A stretch of 19,342 nucleotides of DNA from JAKFWF01 sp031365375 (GTDB lineage: Bacteria; Pseudomonadota; Alphaproteobacteria; Rhizobiales; Hyphomicrobiaceae): positions 1 through 19,342 of the forward strand of contig JANLXZ010000487.1 of assembly GCA_031365375.1 (NCBI GenBank), given 5' to 3'. The position numbers were made by a program, and so were the translations under genes. Numbering within the stretch: position 1 is the first letter of the stretch; each line of letters opens with the position of its first letter. This document shows, in pieces, positions 8,591 to 15,119 of the stretch. The notes under the pieces are model-generated. The model saw nothing but the letters and a program-made list of their open reading frames with translations, was not told the DNA's origin and searched no databases.

Positions 8591-8817
8591 GAACTCGAAC
8601 CATCGTGCGGTTTCCTCACAGGATCGCGCATTTGCGCTCTCGAAGATTGCACTCTCGACGATGGGTCATCGATCTCGAGTTTGTTCACAGACTTTGCTTC
8701 GTCCACTTCCTCGATTTTGACAAGAGCATCAATCATGTTCCAATTCAGCGGACGCTTCAATGACGAAGCAAATTTCCGCTTCAGTTCCGATCCGATGCGT
8801 TTGAGCGTGTCGTTCAT
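8587..8817 (-). CDS. NepR-like anti-sigma factor (small protein)
   Basis: 76 residues. Residues 7-37 align without gaps to the core of NepR, the anti-sigma factor that holds EcfG in the alphaproteobacterial general stress response. IGSELKRKFASSLKRPLNW corresponds to the family pattern IG..L...Y....EP.P, and NMIDALVKIEE corresponds to RF.DLL.QLE. The Pro after the first helix and the amphipathic second helix are both kept; the second Pro and the Arg-Phe of the usual PxPxRF turn are replaced. The tail (40-76) is charged, Ser/Arg-rich and probably disordered. There is no Shine-Dalgarno before the ATG, but an EcfG-type promoter match ends eight bases upstream, which suggests a leaderless transcript. 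No phyR, ecfG or histidine kinase gene is in the window, so this would be an orphan or second NepR copy. The NepR call is my own alignment from memory, not a search. Confidence 0.6.
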   Translation of the reverse strand: MNDTLKRIGSELKRKFASSLKRPLNWNMIDALVKIEEVDEAKSVNKLEIDDPSSRVQSSRAQMRDPVRKPHDGSSS

Positions 8818-8825
8818 TGTTATCT

Positions 8826-8850
8826 AACGACCGAGGTTCAACTAAGTTCG
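8826..8850 (-). promoter_or_regulatory. EcfG-type (sigma ECF15) promoter match before the NepR-like gene
   Basis: Read on the minus strand, CGAAC (8850-8846), a 16-base spacer and CGTT (8829-8826) match the known EcfG consensus GGAAC-N16/17-CGTT with one mismatch. The -10 element is eight bases before the NepR-like ATG, so transcription would start at or next to the start codon, in line with the missing ribosome binding site. Autoregulation of nepR by EcfG is established in several Alphaproteobacteria. Confidence 0.5.
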
Positions 8851-8918
8851 GAATCGCTCGGGATCTAACAAAAAGTAACAATCGACGGTCGCGCCGTATC
8901 GGTCAGTAAGATAGCAAA

Positions 8919-9317
8919 CTAGCCCTTTAAACGCTCGACGAGTTCGCGGATATCATCGGCCCATTCTTCCGCGTCGTCGCCGGCCTCGGCCTCGTCTTTT
9001 AGTTCCGAATTCTTGAGTATTCGAGCAACGATCTTGCGCGCGGAAGCGGCAAGGTCTGCATCCTCGATTTCGCCCTTGTGCTCCTTGAAGGCGGCGTGGA
9101 TGCTCGCGGGCAGACGCGATGTGTCATCGTCCCGCGCTGCGGCGACCATCTCTGCAGCCGCGAGTCCGTGAGCTGCATCGGTGCCCTCGATGTAATCGGC
9201 CGCGTCCATCTCGAGGAGCGTGTCGAGTGCGGATTGCACAGAGGCTGCACCATCCGACTCGAATGCCTCTAGCCACTCGACCGCGTCGTCGAGTTCGAAG
9301 GTTACACTTGCAGCCAT
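8919..9317 (-). CDS. DUF4259-like acidic protein
   Basis: 132 residues from ATG 9317, preceded by a GGGACGG stretch; a GTG at 9362 would add 15 residues with no family resemblance. The start (FELDDAVEWLEAFESDG) matches the opening of DUF4259 proteins, where F.ND.A.DW..EL is typical. It continues with alternating helices such as AADYIEGTDAAHGLAAAEMVAAARDD and ends SELKDEAEAGDDAEEWADDIRELVERLKG. The protein is strongly acidic and probably cytoplasmic; the family has no known biochemical role. It lies 67 bases downstream of ccr on the same strand with no clear terminator between them, so it may be co-transcribed with ccr. Confidence 0.8.
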   Translation of the reverse strand: MAASVTFELDDAVEWLEAFESDGAASVQSALDTLLEMDAADYIEGTDAAHGLAAAEMVAAARDDDTSRLPASIHAAFKEHKGEIEDADLAASARKIVARILKNSELKDEAEAGDDAEEWADDIRELVERLKG

Positions 9318-9384
9318 GGTTGCGCCGTCCCGTCGTTGCCGATCATCCAGAGCGCGGCACACTTAATTGCGTTCGTCGGCAAAT

Positions 9385-10722
9385 TCAAGAAGCTGTTTTA
9401 CTGTCGGTTCCGAAGCGTTTGCGGCTCGCTTCCATAACGTCACCGAAAGTGCGCAGGCCGGTCCGTGGGCTCGATACCAAAACCGCCATGTTGCCTGGCC
9501 TATGCTCGTTCTTGAGCATCCGCATGTGGGCCTTTGGAATTTGTTCCCATGGAAAAACTTCCGACATGCACGGATCGATGCGACGCTCGACGACGAGTTT
9601 GTTTGCCTGCGCCGCCTGCAGCAGGTTGGCAAAATGCGAGCCTTGCACACGCTTCTGGTGCATCCAGAGATAACGCGCATCCATGGTCAGCTTGTAGCCA
9701 GTCGTGCCGGCGCAGATGACTACCATGCCGCCGCGTTTCACGATGAAAACCGACACCGGGAACGTCGACGCGCCGGGATGTTCGAATACGAAGTCGACGT
9801 TGGTGCCCTTTCCGGTGGTTTCCCAAATTGCGGCGCCGAACTTGCGCGTTTCTTTTACCCAGGCATTGTACTCAGGCGTGCCAACGTCGGGCATCTCGCC
9901 CCAGCAATTGAAATTTTTGCGATTGACCACGCCACGCGCGCCCAATTGCATGACGAACTCGCGTTTGTCATCTTCCGATACGACACCGATGGCATTGGCG
10001 CCCGAGGTTGCGATCAGCTGAACCGCCATCGATCCGAGGCCCCCCGACGCCCCCCAGACGAGCACGTTGTGACCGGGACGAAGCACGTGCGGGCGATGGC
10101 CGAACAGCATGCGATAGGCGGTTGCCAGGACGAGCGTGTAGCAGGCGCTCTCCTCCCACGTCAGGTGCTTGGGTCGCTCCATCAACTGGCGGTCTTGAAC
10201 GCGGGTGAACTGCGAGAACGAACCATCCGGCGTCTCATAGCCCCAAATGCGCTGGGACGATGAAAACATCGGATCACCGCCGTTGCACTCCTCGTCGTCA
10301 CCATCGTCTTGATTGCAATGAATGACCACCTCATCGCCGACCTTCCAGCGCTTCACCTTGGAACCGACCGCCCAGACGATGCCAGCCGCATCTGAGCCCG
10401 CAATGTGATACGGCGCCTTGTGGCCATCGAATGGCGATATCGGTACGCCAAGTGCCGCCCAAACGCCGTTGTAGTTGACGCCCGCAGCCATCACCAGGAC
10501 CAGCACGTCGTGGCTGTCCAGCGACCATGTCGGCACCACCTCGACCTGCATGGCGGAATCGGGGTTGCCGTGGCGCTCGCGGCGGATCGTCCAGGCATAC
10601 ATGTTCTTCGGGACATGACCCAGAGGCGGGATTTCGCCCACTTCATAGAGGTCTTTTCCAGTTACTGGAGCGTATGCAGGTGTCGAAACGGACATTGGGT
10701 CTGCGTTGAGTGTTTTCGACAT
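9385..10722 (-). CDS. ccr: crotonyl-CoA carboxylase/reductase
   Basis: Catalyses reductive carboxylation of crotonyl-CoA with NADPH and CO2 to (2S)-ethylmalonyl-CoA, the signature step of the ethylmalonyl-CoA pathway. It is 445 residues, the usual size for this medium-chain dehydrogenase/reductase subfamily. ATG 10722 is chosen because AGGGAGA lies seven bases upstream; upstream in-frame starts have no such site. Visible features are the N-terminal EIPPLGHVPKNMYAWTIRRERHG typical of Ccr, the substrate-side GVNYNGVWAALG (N83/N85), the YHIAGSDAAG segment, GYETPDGSFSQF (Y162, E163), the NADPH-binding WGASGGLGS (223-231) and KRVQGSHFANL (H363). By comparison with the Kitasatospora enzyme, where Asn, Phe-Glu and His hold CO2, the Asn, E163 and H363 appear to be kept, with Tyr in place of the Phe. 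That residue mapping is from memory. Two small palindromes lie just upstream, and a small membrane protein gene and ecm are divergent from it. Confidence 0.96.
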   Translation of the reverse strand: MSKTLNADPMSVSTPAYAPVTGKDLYEVGEIPPLGHVPKNMYAWTIRRERHGNPDSAMQVEVVPTWSLDSHDVLVLVMAAGVNYNGVWAALGVPISPFDGHKAPYHIAGSDAAGIVWAVGSKVKRWKVGDEVVIHCNQDDGDDEECNGGDPMFSSSQRIWGYETPDGSFSQFTRVQDRQLMERPKHLTWEESACYTLVLATAYRMLFGHRPHVLRPGHNVLVWGASGGLGSMAVQLIATSGANAIGVVSEDDKREFVMQLGARGVVNRKNFNCWGEMPDVGTPEYNAWVKETRKFGAAIWETTGKGTNVDFVFEHPGASTFPVSVFIVKRGGMVVICAGTTGYKLTMDARYLWMHQKRVQGSHFANLLQAAQANKLVVERRIDPCMSEVFPWEQIPKAHMRMLKNEHRPGNMAVLVSSPRTGLRTFGDVMEASRKRFGTDSKTAS

Positions 10723-10754
10723 CGCGGTTCTCCCTAGTTTTGCGCGTGCGGCAA

Positions 10755-10784
10755 TGCTCGCAGAGCAATTGTTGCGTTGCAACA
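10755..10784. promoter_or_regulatory. two adjacent palindromes upstream of ccr
   Basis: TGCTC-GCA-GAGCA (10755-10767) is followed two bases later by TGTTGC-GTT-GCAACA (10770-10784). Both are perfect dyads with three-base centres, 33-62 bases upstream of the ccr ATG, where an operator would be expected. Ccr genes are known to be controlled by acyl-CoA-responsive or TetR-type regulators in other species; which protein would bind here is not known. The remaining sequence up to 10980 holds the divergent promoters, which I could not place with confidence. Confidence 0.4.
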
Positions 10785-10980
10785 TGATCGCGCACAGATC
10801 GGGGACAGTTTCAAGCGATTTCTTAACGGTAGCCACGAAGATACGTGCGGTAATTCGACTGTCAGGGGCGCTGTAAACACAAGCGTAAGGGACCCGGGGT
10901 TAACTTGCAGAGTACGGCAGATTAAAAATGTCGGCCGACGACCGCAAATGTTATTGGCAGGCAATTCATGGGCTACGAAA

Positions 10981-11322
10981 ATGACGGATTTTTTTCATCG
11001 GATGGTTGCGCTTGACGCCAACAGCTTGACGCTCGTGCTCATGATCTGTGGTTGGGGATTCCTGATCATGCGCTCCATGATGCCGATCTCTGGAGTAGCG
11101 GTGGCAGCGTTCCCGCTGCTGGTCGTCAGCGCACTTGCTTCGCACGCGTTATTGCGTGACACGAACTACATCGTGCATCTGGAACGCGGTGCCGGACTAG
11201 CCATGTCGACCGGCATCGGCATGATTGTCGCACTCGTCGTTATCATTGCGCTTGTCCGGGTGTTGCTCGCCGTTCACGATGCGACGAGAGCGCGCCCGCA
11301 ATCGTTATCGCGCCGTCATTGA
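10981..11322 (+). CDS. small three-helix membrane protein, unrecognised
   Basis: 113 residues from ATG 10981. I do not recognise a family. Three hydrophobic segments are visible at about 14-31 (LTLVLMICGWGFLIM), 35-57 (PISGVAVAAFPLLVVSALAS) and 73-97 (AMSTGIGMIVALVVIIALV). They are followed by a short basic tail (ATRARPQSLSRRH) that should face the cytoplasm. The frame is open further upstream to 10777, but that extension is not hydrophobic, overlaps the ccr promoter region and has no ribosome binding site; the ATG at 10948 is a possible alternative. The start used has only a weak GGG signal. The gene sits alone between divergent ccr and co-oriented ecm, with 111 bases before ecm, so it could be co-transcribed with ecm. 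Confidence 0.6.
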   Translation: MTDFFHRMVALDANSLTLVLMICGWGFLIMRSMMPISGVAVAAFPLLVVSALASHALLRDTNYIVHLERGAGLAMSTGIGMIVALVVIIALVRVLLAVHDATRARPQSLSRRH

Positions 11323-11396
11323 TTTATCAGCTCCGCTGGCAACATTCGCGCCGTTCACCCAAACAGCGTATATCCAACGGGCTTAAATCCTTTATT

Positions 11397-11430
11397 GTCA
11401 CCCGATATCGCAATTGCGAACAAAGGTGAC
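11397..11430 (+). promoter_or_regulatory. nested dyad covering the ecm ribosome binding site
   Basis: The outer arms GTCACC (11397-11402) and GGTGAC (11425-11430) and the inner palindrome TCGCAATTGCGA (11408-11419) share exactly the same centre of symmetry, with five unpaired bases on each side between them. The right outer arm contains the Shine-Dalgarno AGGTGA of ecm, three bases before ATG 11434. In RNA this could fold into a stem that hides the ribosome binding site; in DNA the inner palindrome could be an operator. The fold is read by eye; the function is inferred. Confidence 0.5.
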
Positions 11431-11433
11431 GAG

Positions 11434-13440
11434 ATGTCCTCCCAACTAACTTCCGCAGTGACACCGACAAGTGCCGGGCCAGTGCGTGATCAGTCCTGGC
11501 TGTTTCGCACATATGCTGGCCATTCGACGGCCGCGAAATCGAACGAGCTCTACCGGCGCAACCTGGCCAAGGGGCAGACGGGTCTGTCCATTGCCTTCGA
11601 TCTGCCGACGCAGACGGGCTACGATAGCGATCATGAACTGGCACGTGGCGAAGTCGGCAAGGTTGGGGTTCCCGTCGGGCACATCGGCGATATGCGGGAG
11701 TTGCTGGCCAATATCCCCCTCGACCAGATGAACACGTCGATGACGATCAACGCCACGGCCGCCTGGCTGTTTGCCCTTTACGTCGCGGTCGCCGACGAAC
11801 AAGGAGTGCCACGAGGCAAACTGACCGGCACCATTCAAAACGACATCATCAAGGAATATCTATCACGTGGCACGTACGTTTTTCCGCCAGAGCCATCGTT
11901 GCGACTGATCAAAGATACAGTCGTGTTCTCTTGCGCCAAGGTTCCGCGTTGGAATCCGACAAACGTGTGCTCATACCATTTGCAAGAAGCCGGTGCGACG
12001 CCCGTCCAGGAACTCGCATTCGCATTGGCGACCGCTATTGCAGTGCTCGATGCCGTGAAAGCATCGGGCGAAGTCAAACCGGAAGCGTTTGGCGCGGTGG
12101 TCGGGCGCGTATCGTTTTTCGTCAACGCCGGTTTGAAGTTCGTGACCGAAATCTGCAAGATGCGCGCGTTTGTCGATTTGTGGGACGAGATCTGCGCTAC
12201 CCGCTACGGCATTACCGACGCTAAGCACCGCATGTTCCGCTACGGCGTGCAGGTGAATTCGTTAGGGCTCACGGAGCAACAGCCGGAAAACAATGTCTAT
12301 CGTATTTTGATCGAGATGTTGGCGGTGACACTGTCTAAGCGTGCTCGCGCCCGCGCGGTACAGTTGCCGGCCTGGAACGAGGCGCTGGGTTTGCCGCGAC
12401 CTTGGGACCAGCAATGGTCGTTGCGGATGCAACAAATCCTCGCTTTAGAGACCGATCTGCTCGAATACGGAGATATCTTCGACGGTTCGGTCGAAATCGA
12501 GCGCAAAGTCGAGAGTTTGAAGGCTGAAGCGCGTACCGAACTCGCCGTGATCGAGAGCATGGGCGGAGCGGTCGCCTCGATCGAATATATGAAGCGCCGT
12601 CTTGTCGAGAGTAACGCCTCGCGCTTGCGCGGCATCGAGACCGGCGTCCAGGTCGTCGTCGGCGTCAATCGGTACATCGAGACCGAAGTGTCGCCGCTTT
12701 CGGCAGGGGAGAGCTCAATCGAGATTGTCGATCGCGCGTTGGAAGCCGAACAAGTCGAACGCTTAAAAGGGTGGCGGTCGGGGCGCGATGCAGCCGCGGT
12801 CGCGCACGCGCTCGCCGCGTTGGAGCGCGCCGCTCGTGGCGGCTCCAACATCATGGAGCCCTCGATTGCAGCCGCAAAGGTTGGCGTCACGACTGGAGAG
12901 TGGGGCACGACGCTGCGCCGCGTGTTCGGCGAATTCCGCGCGCCAACCGGGATCGGGCGAGCAGCAACCGTTTCCGATGAAGGATTAAGTGCGGTCCGCA
13001 AAAGTGTCGAAGTGGCATCCGTAACGCTTGGACGGCGCATCAAAATCCTCGTCGGAAAGCCGGGGCTTGATGGTCACTCGAATGGCGCCGAACAGATCGC
13101 CGTGCGCGCTCGCGACTGCGGCATGGACGTGGTCTACGAGGGCATTCGCTTAACCCCTTCGCAGATTGTGCGGGCGGCATTGGACGAGAGCGTTCACGTT
13201 GTCGGCTTGTCAATTTTGTCGGGCTCGCACTTGGCGCTGGTGCGCGACGTCATGGATCGCATGCGAGCGGAGGGGCTGTGTGATATTCCGGTCGTCGTCG
13301 GCGGCATCATCCCACCCGAGGACGCACGCGCGCTGAAAGCGATGGGCGTGGCTGGCGTCTACACACCGAAGGATTTCCAAATTAACGACATCATGGCCGA
13401 CATCGTTCGGCTAGTGGAGCGAGCACCGCAGGCGGCGTAA
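11434..13440 (+). CDS. ecm: ethylmalonyl-CoA mutase (B12-dependent)
   Basis: Rearranges (2R)-ethylmalonyl-CoA to (2S)-methylsuccinyl-CoA using adenosylcobalamin; it acts between Ccr plus epimerase and Mcd. 668 residues from ATG 11434, which has AGGTGA just upstream; an in-frame TTG at 11395 is less likely. The N-terminal catalytic barrel begins with SWLFRTYAGHSTAAKSNELY and has GLSIAFDLPTQTGYDSDHEL. The LPTQTGYDSDH form is characteristic of ethylmalonyl-CoA mutases; methylmalonyl-CoA mutases usually have LATHRGYDSDH. The C-terminal B12 domain (about 530-668) has the cobalamin motif D546-G-H548-S-N-G551, then LSILSGSHL and VVVGGIIPPED. It is shorter than methylmalonyl-CoA mutase large subunits, as expected, and has catalytic and B12 domains in one chain. 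Methylmalonyl-CoA mutase is the main alternative but the motif and the neighbouring ccr and mcd argue against it. Confidence 0.95.
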   Translation: MSSQLTSAVTPTSAGPVRDQSWLFRTYAGHSTAAKSNELYRRNLAKGQTGLSIAFDLPTQTGYDSDHELARGEVGKVGVPVGHIGDMRELLANIPLDQMNTSMTINATAAWLFALYVAVADEQGVPRGKLTGTIQNDIIKEYLSRGTYVFPPEPSLRLIKDTVVFSCAKVPRWNPTNVCSYHLQEAGATPVQELAFALATAIAVLDAVKASGEVKPEAFGAVVGRVSFFVNAGLKFVTEICKMRAFVDLWDEICATRYGITDAKHRMFRYGVQVNSLGLTEQQPENNVYRILIEMLAVTLSKRARARAVQLPAWNEALGLPRPWDQQWSLRMQQILALETDLLEYGDIFDGSVEIERKVESLKAEARTELAVIESMGGAVASIEYMKRRLVESNASRLRGIETGVQVVVGVNRYIETEVSPLSAGESSIEIVDRALEAEQVERLKGWRSGRDAAAVAHALAALERAARGGSNIMEPSIAAAKVGVTTGEWGTTLRRVFGEFRAPTGIGRAATVSDEGLSAVRKSVEVASVTLGRRIKILVGKPGLDGHSNGAEQIAVRARDCGMDVVYEGIRLTPSQIVRAALDESVHVVGLSILSGSHLALVRDVMDRMRAEGLCDIPVVVGGIIPPEDARALKAMGVAGVYTPKDFQINDIMADIVRLVERAPQAA

Positions 13441-13456
13441 GGGGAATTACGCCGCC
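13431..13456 (+). terminator. hairpin overlapping the ecm stop codon
   Basis: GGCGGCGTAA (13431-13440), which includes the last codons and TAA of ecm, pairs perfectly with TTACGCCGCC (13447-13456) across a six-base loop. No T run follows, so classic intrinsic termination is doubtful; a stabilising 3' end structure or rho-assisted stop is as likely. Confidence 0.5.
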
Positions 13457-13529
13457 ATTGCGACAGGAGTTGGAACGCGATAGCCCCTTTGAGTGACGTC
13501 CCCGCCAATCTGTTTGCGAACCTCCCTCC

Positions 13530-14399
13530 ATGCGCCGAATACACGCCGATCTGCTGCTGCTGCTTGCGGCGGCTATCTGGGGCTTAGCGTTCGTGTTCCA
13601 AAAGTCTGCGATGGAGAACGTCGGGCCGAGCACTTTCATTGCTGCACGGGGTATACTTGCGGCGCTGGCGTTGTGGCCGCTCGCGCTGATTGAGACCCAC
13701 CGGACGGGCGGAGGGCCGCTCGAGTCAACTCTGTTCCGCATCGCGGGGGTCGGCGGCCTGCTGTTCTTTTTGGGCGCAATTTTCCAGCAAATGGGACTGC
13801 TGTCGACGACGGTGAGCAACACTGGTTTTCTGACCGGACTGTACGTGATCCTGACACCATTCGTCGTTTGGGTGTGGAAGCGACGCCGGCCGGCGCCGCT
13901 CATCTGGGTAGCGGCGGCAATCACGTTCGTCGGCACGTGGATGCTGGGCGGTGGCACTCTATCGGGTTTCAGTAGAGGTGACGGATACGTCGCTAGCTGT
14001 GCACTTTTTTGGGCAGTCCATCTTACGGTCGTGAGCGCGTCGACACAGTTCAATCGGCCGGTGGCATTCACCGCCATACAGTTTGCCGTGGTCGGTTGCT
14101 TGGGACTGGTCGCATCGCTCGCGACCGAGACCACCTCGTTCGCCGGGTTGATAGCGGCGGCGCCTGCAATAGCCTACGTCGGGTTACTGTCGAGCGCATT
14201 TACATTCACCTTGCTCGCGGTTGCGATGAAGTATGCGCCAGCGACCGAAGCTGCAATCATCGTCAGCTTGGAGTCGGTATTTGCTGCCATCGCGGGTGCG
14301 CTGCTGCTAGGCGAGCACTTGGGATCCATTGGCATAACCGGCGCCGCATTGATCTTGGCCGCGATCATAATGGTGCAGTTCGTTACGCAACCGACGTGA
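13530..14399 (+). CDS. EamA/DMT-family transporter
   Basis: Inner-membrane transporter of the drug/metabolite superfamily, 289 residues, with about ten hydrophobic segments in two EamA halves. The first half begins DLLLLLAAAIWGLAFVFQKSAM and includes FIAARGILAALALWPLAL. The second ends with the family-typical EAAIIVSLESVFAAIAGALLLGEHLG. The fully hydrophobic layout and the length are normal. The substrate cannot be told from sequence; relatives move amino acids, metabolites or drugs. The ATG has no purine-rich ribosome binding site: the bases before it are pyrimidine-rich (CCTCCCTCC). Translation may rely on a leaderless or S1-dependent start. It follows ecm after 89 bases and a hairpin, so it is probably a separate unit. 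Confidence 0.9.
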   Translation: MRRIHADLLLLLAAAIWGLAFVFQKSAMENVGPSTFIAARGILAALALWPLALIETHRTGGGPLESTLFRIAGVGGLLFFLGAIFQQMGLLSTTVSNTGFLTGLYVILTPFVVWVWKRRRPAPLIWVAAAITFVGTWMLGGGTLSGFSRGDGYVASCALFWAVHLTVVSASTQFNRPVAFTAIQFAVVGCLGLVASLATETTSFAGLIAAAPAIAYVGLLSSAFTFTLLAVAMKYAPATEAAIIVSLESVFAAIAGALLLGEHLGSIGITGAALILAAIIMVQFVTQPT

Positions 14400-14523
14400 A
14401 CTAGGTCATCAGGAAGGCTGCCAGCAGATGCATCTCTAGCTGTAGCCGTTGCCTGAATTTCAGCTTACACTTTGCGGGCAGACAAACAGAAATCAAAAAA
14501 TCGATCCCGGAGGAACTACGCCC

Positions 14524-15030
14524 ATGTTGAAGCGTCTTATCGTTGCGGCCGCGTGCATCGCTGCATTCAGCGCACCGGTCTTGTCTCAGACAGCGACCCC
14601 GCCAGCGCCGCCGCCGCTCGTGCCTTACGGCACACCAATCACCCTCGATGGCGCCAAAAAGGTAATGGCTGCCGCCGAAGCCGAGGCCGTTAAGAACAAT
14701 TGGCCGATGGCGATCGTCATTCTCGACAGCACAGGCCACATAGTCATGCTGCACAAACTTGATAATACCCAGTACGGCTCGCTTGCCGTCGCCGAGGATA
14801 AAGCCAACTCTGCGATCAACTTTCGGCGTCCGACCAAGGTGTTTGAAGACCTCGTTGCAGCCGGCGGTATTGGCTTGCGCACGCTCGGACTGCGTGGAGC
14901 AACGCCAGTCGAAGGTGGCGTTCCAATTGTCGTCGATGGAAAAATTGTCGGGTCGATTGGAGCTTCCGGAGGAACCGCTCCGCAAGACGGTCAAGTCGCC
15001 AAGGTAGGTGCAGAAGCTGCCACAAAGTAA
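14524..15030 (+). CDS. secreted GlcG/HbpS-like protein
   Basis: 168 residues from ATG 14524, chosen for a strong GGAGGA about ten bases upstream and because an N-terminal signal peptide then starts exactly there (MLKRLIVAAACIAAFSAPVLSQ, cleavage near residues 20-23). The mature part begins with a Pro-rich linker (TPPAPPPLVPYGTP) and continues with the GlcG/HbpS (heme-degrading-like) fold signature: ITLDGAKKVMAAAEAEA, MAIVILDSTGHIVMLHKLD, SLAVAEDKANSAINFRRPT and the C-terminal GGVPIVVDGKIVGSIGASGG. The family includes heme-binding extracellular sensors and GlcG of the glycolate locus, but most members have no proven role. Export to the periplasm is well supported; heme binding is not shown. 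A terminator follows. Confidence 0.88.
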   Translation: MLKRLIVAAACIAAFSAPVLSQTATPPAPPPLVPYGTPITLDGAKKVMAAAEAEAVKNNWPMAIVILDSTGHIVMLHKLDNTQYGSLAVAEDKANSAINFRRPTKVFEDLVAAGGIGLRTLGLRGATPVEGGVPIVVDGKIVGSIGASGGTAPQDGQVAKVGAEAATK

Positions 15031-15059
15031 CTTTGTACACTTCGCGCTATTGAGCATCG

Positions 15060-15087
15060 GGTGCCAGGCAAGCAGCATCCTGGCACC
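15060..15087 (+). terminator. intrinsic terminator after the GlcG-like gene
   Basis: GGTGCCAGG (15060-15068) pairs perfectly with CCTGGCACC (15079-15087) around a ten-base loop, followed by the T-rich TTATTCAT. It lies 30 bases after the GlcG-like stop and 32 before the aldo/keto reductase ATG, so it separates the two genes. Confidence 0.7.
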
Positions 15088-15119
15088 TTATTCATAGAAT
15101 TACGTCGGAAGGGGATTCC

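Noticed and set aside
8589..8612. GGAAC followed by CGGTTT, resembling an EcfG promoter on the plus strand
   Set aside because: The spacer is only about 13 bases instead of 16-17.
9367..10263. 298-codon open frame on the plus strand
   Set aside because: Antisense to ccr, whose protein is unmistakable; the translation has no recognisable domain and looks like a codon-position shadow.
12297..13043. 248-codon open frame on the minus strand
   Set aside because: Antisense to ecm; Ser/Arg/Thr-rich translation typical of a shadow frame in GC-rich DNA.
13472..13500. GGAAC followed by CGTC upstream of the DMT transporter
   Set aside because: The spacer is 20 bases and the -10 element does not match.
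13391..14134. 247-codon open frame on the minus strand
   Set aside because: Spans the ecm end, the intergenic hairpin and half of the DMT transporter; both sense genes are well supported.
14426..14435. Palindrome AGATGCATCT upstream of the GlcG-like gene
   Set aside because: A ten-base palindrome is expected by chance in a window of this size, and it is not repeated nearby.
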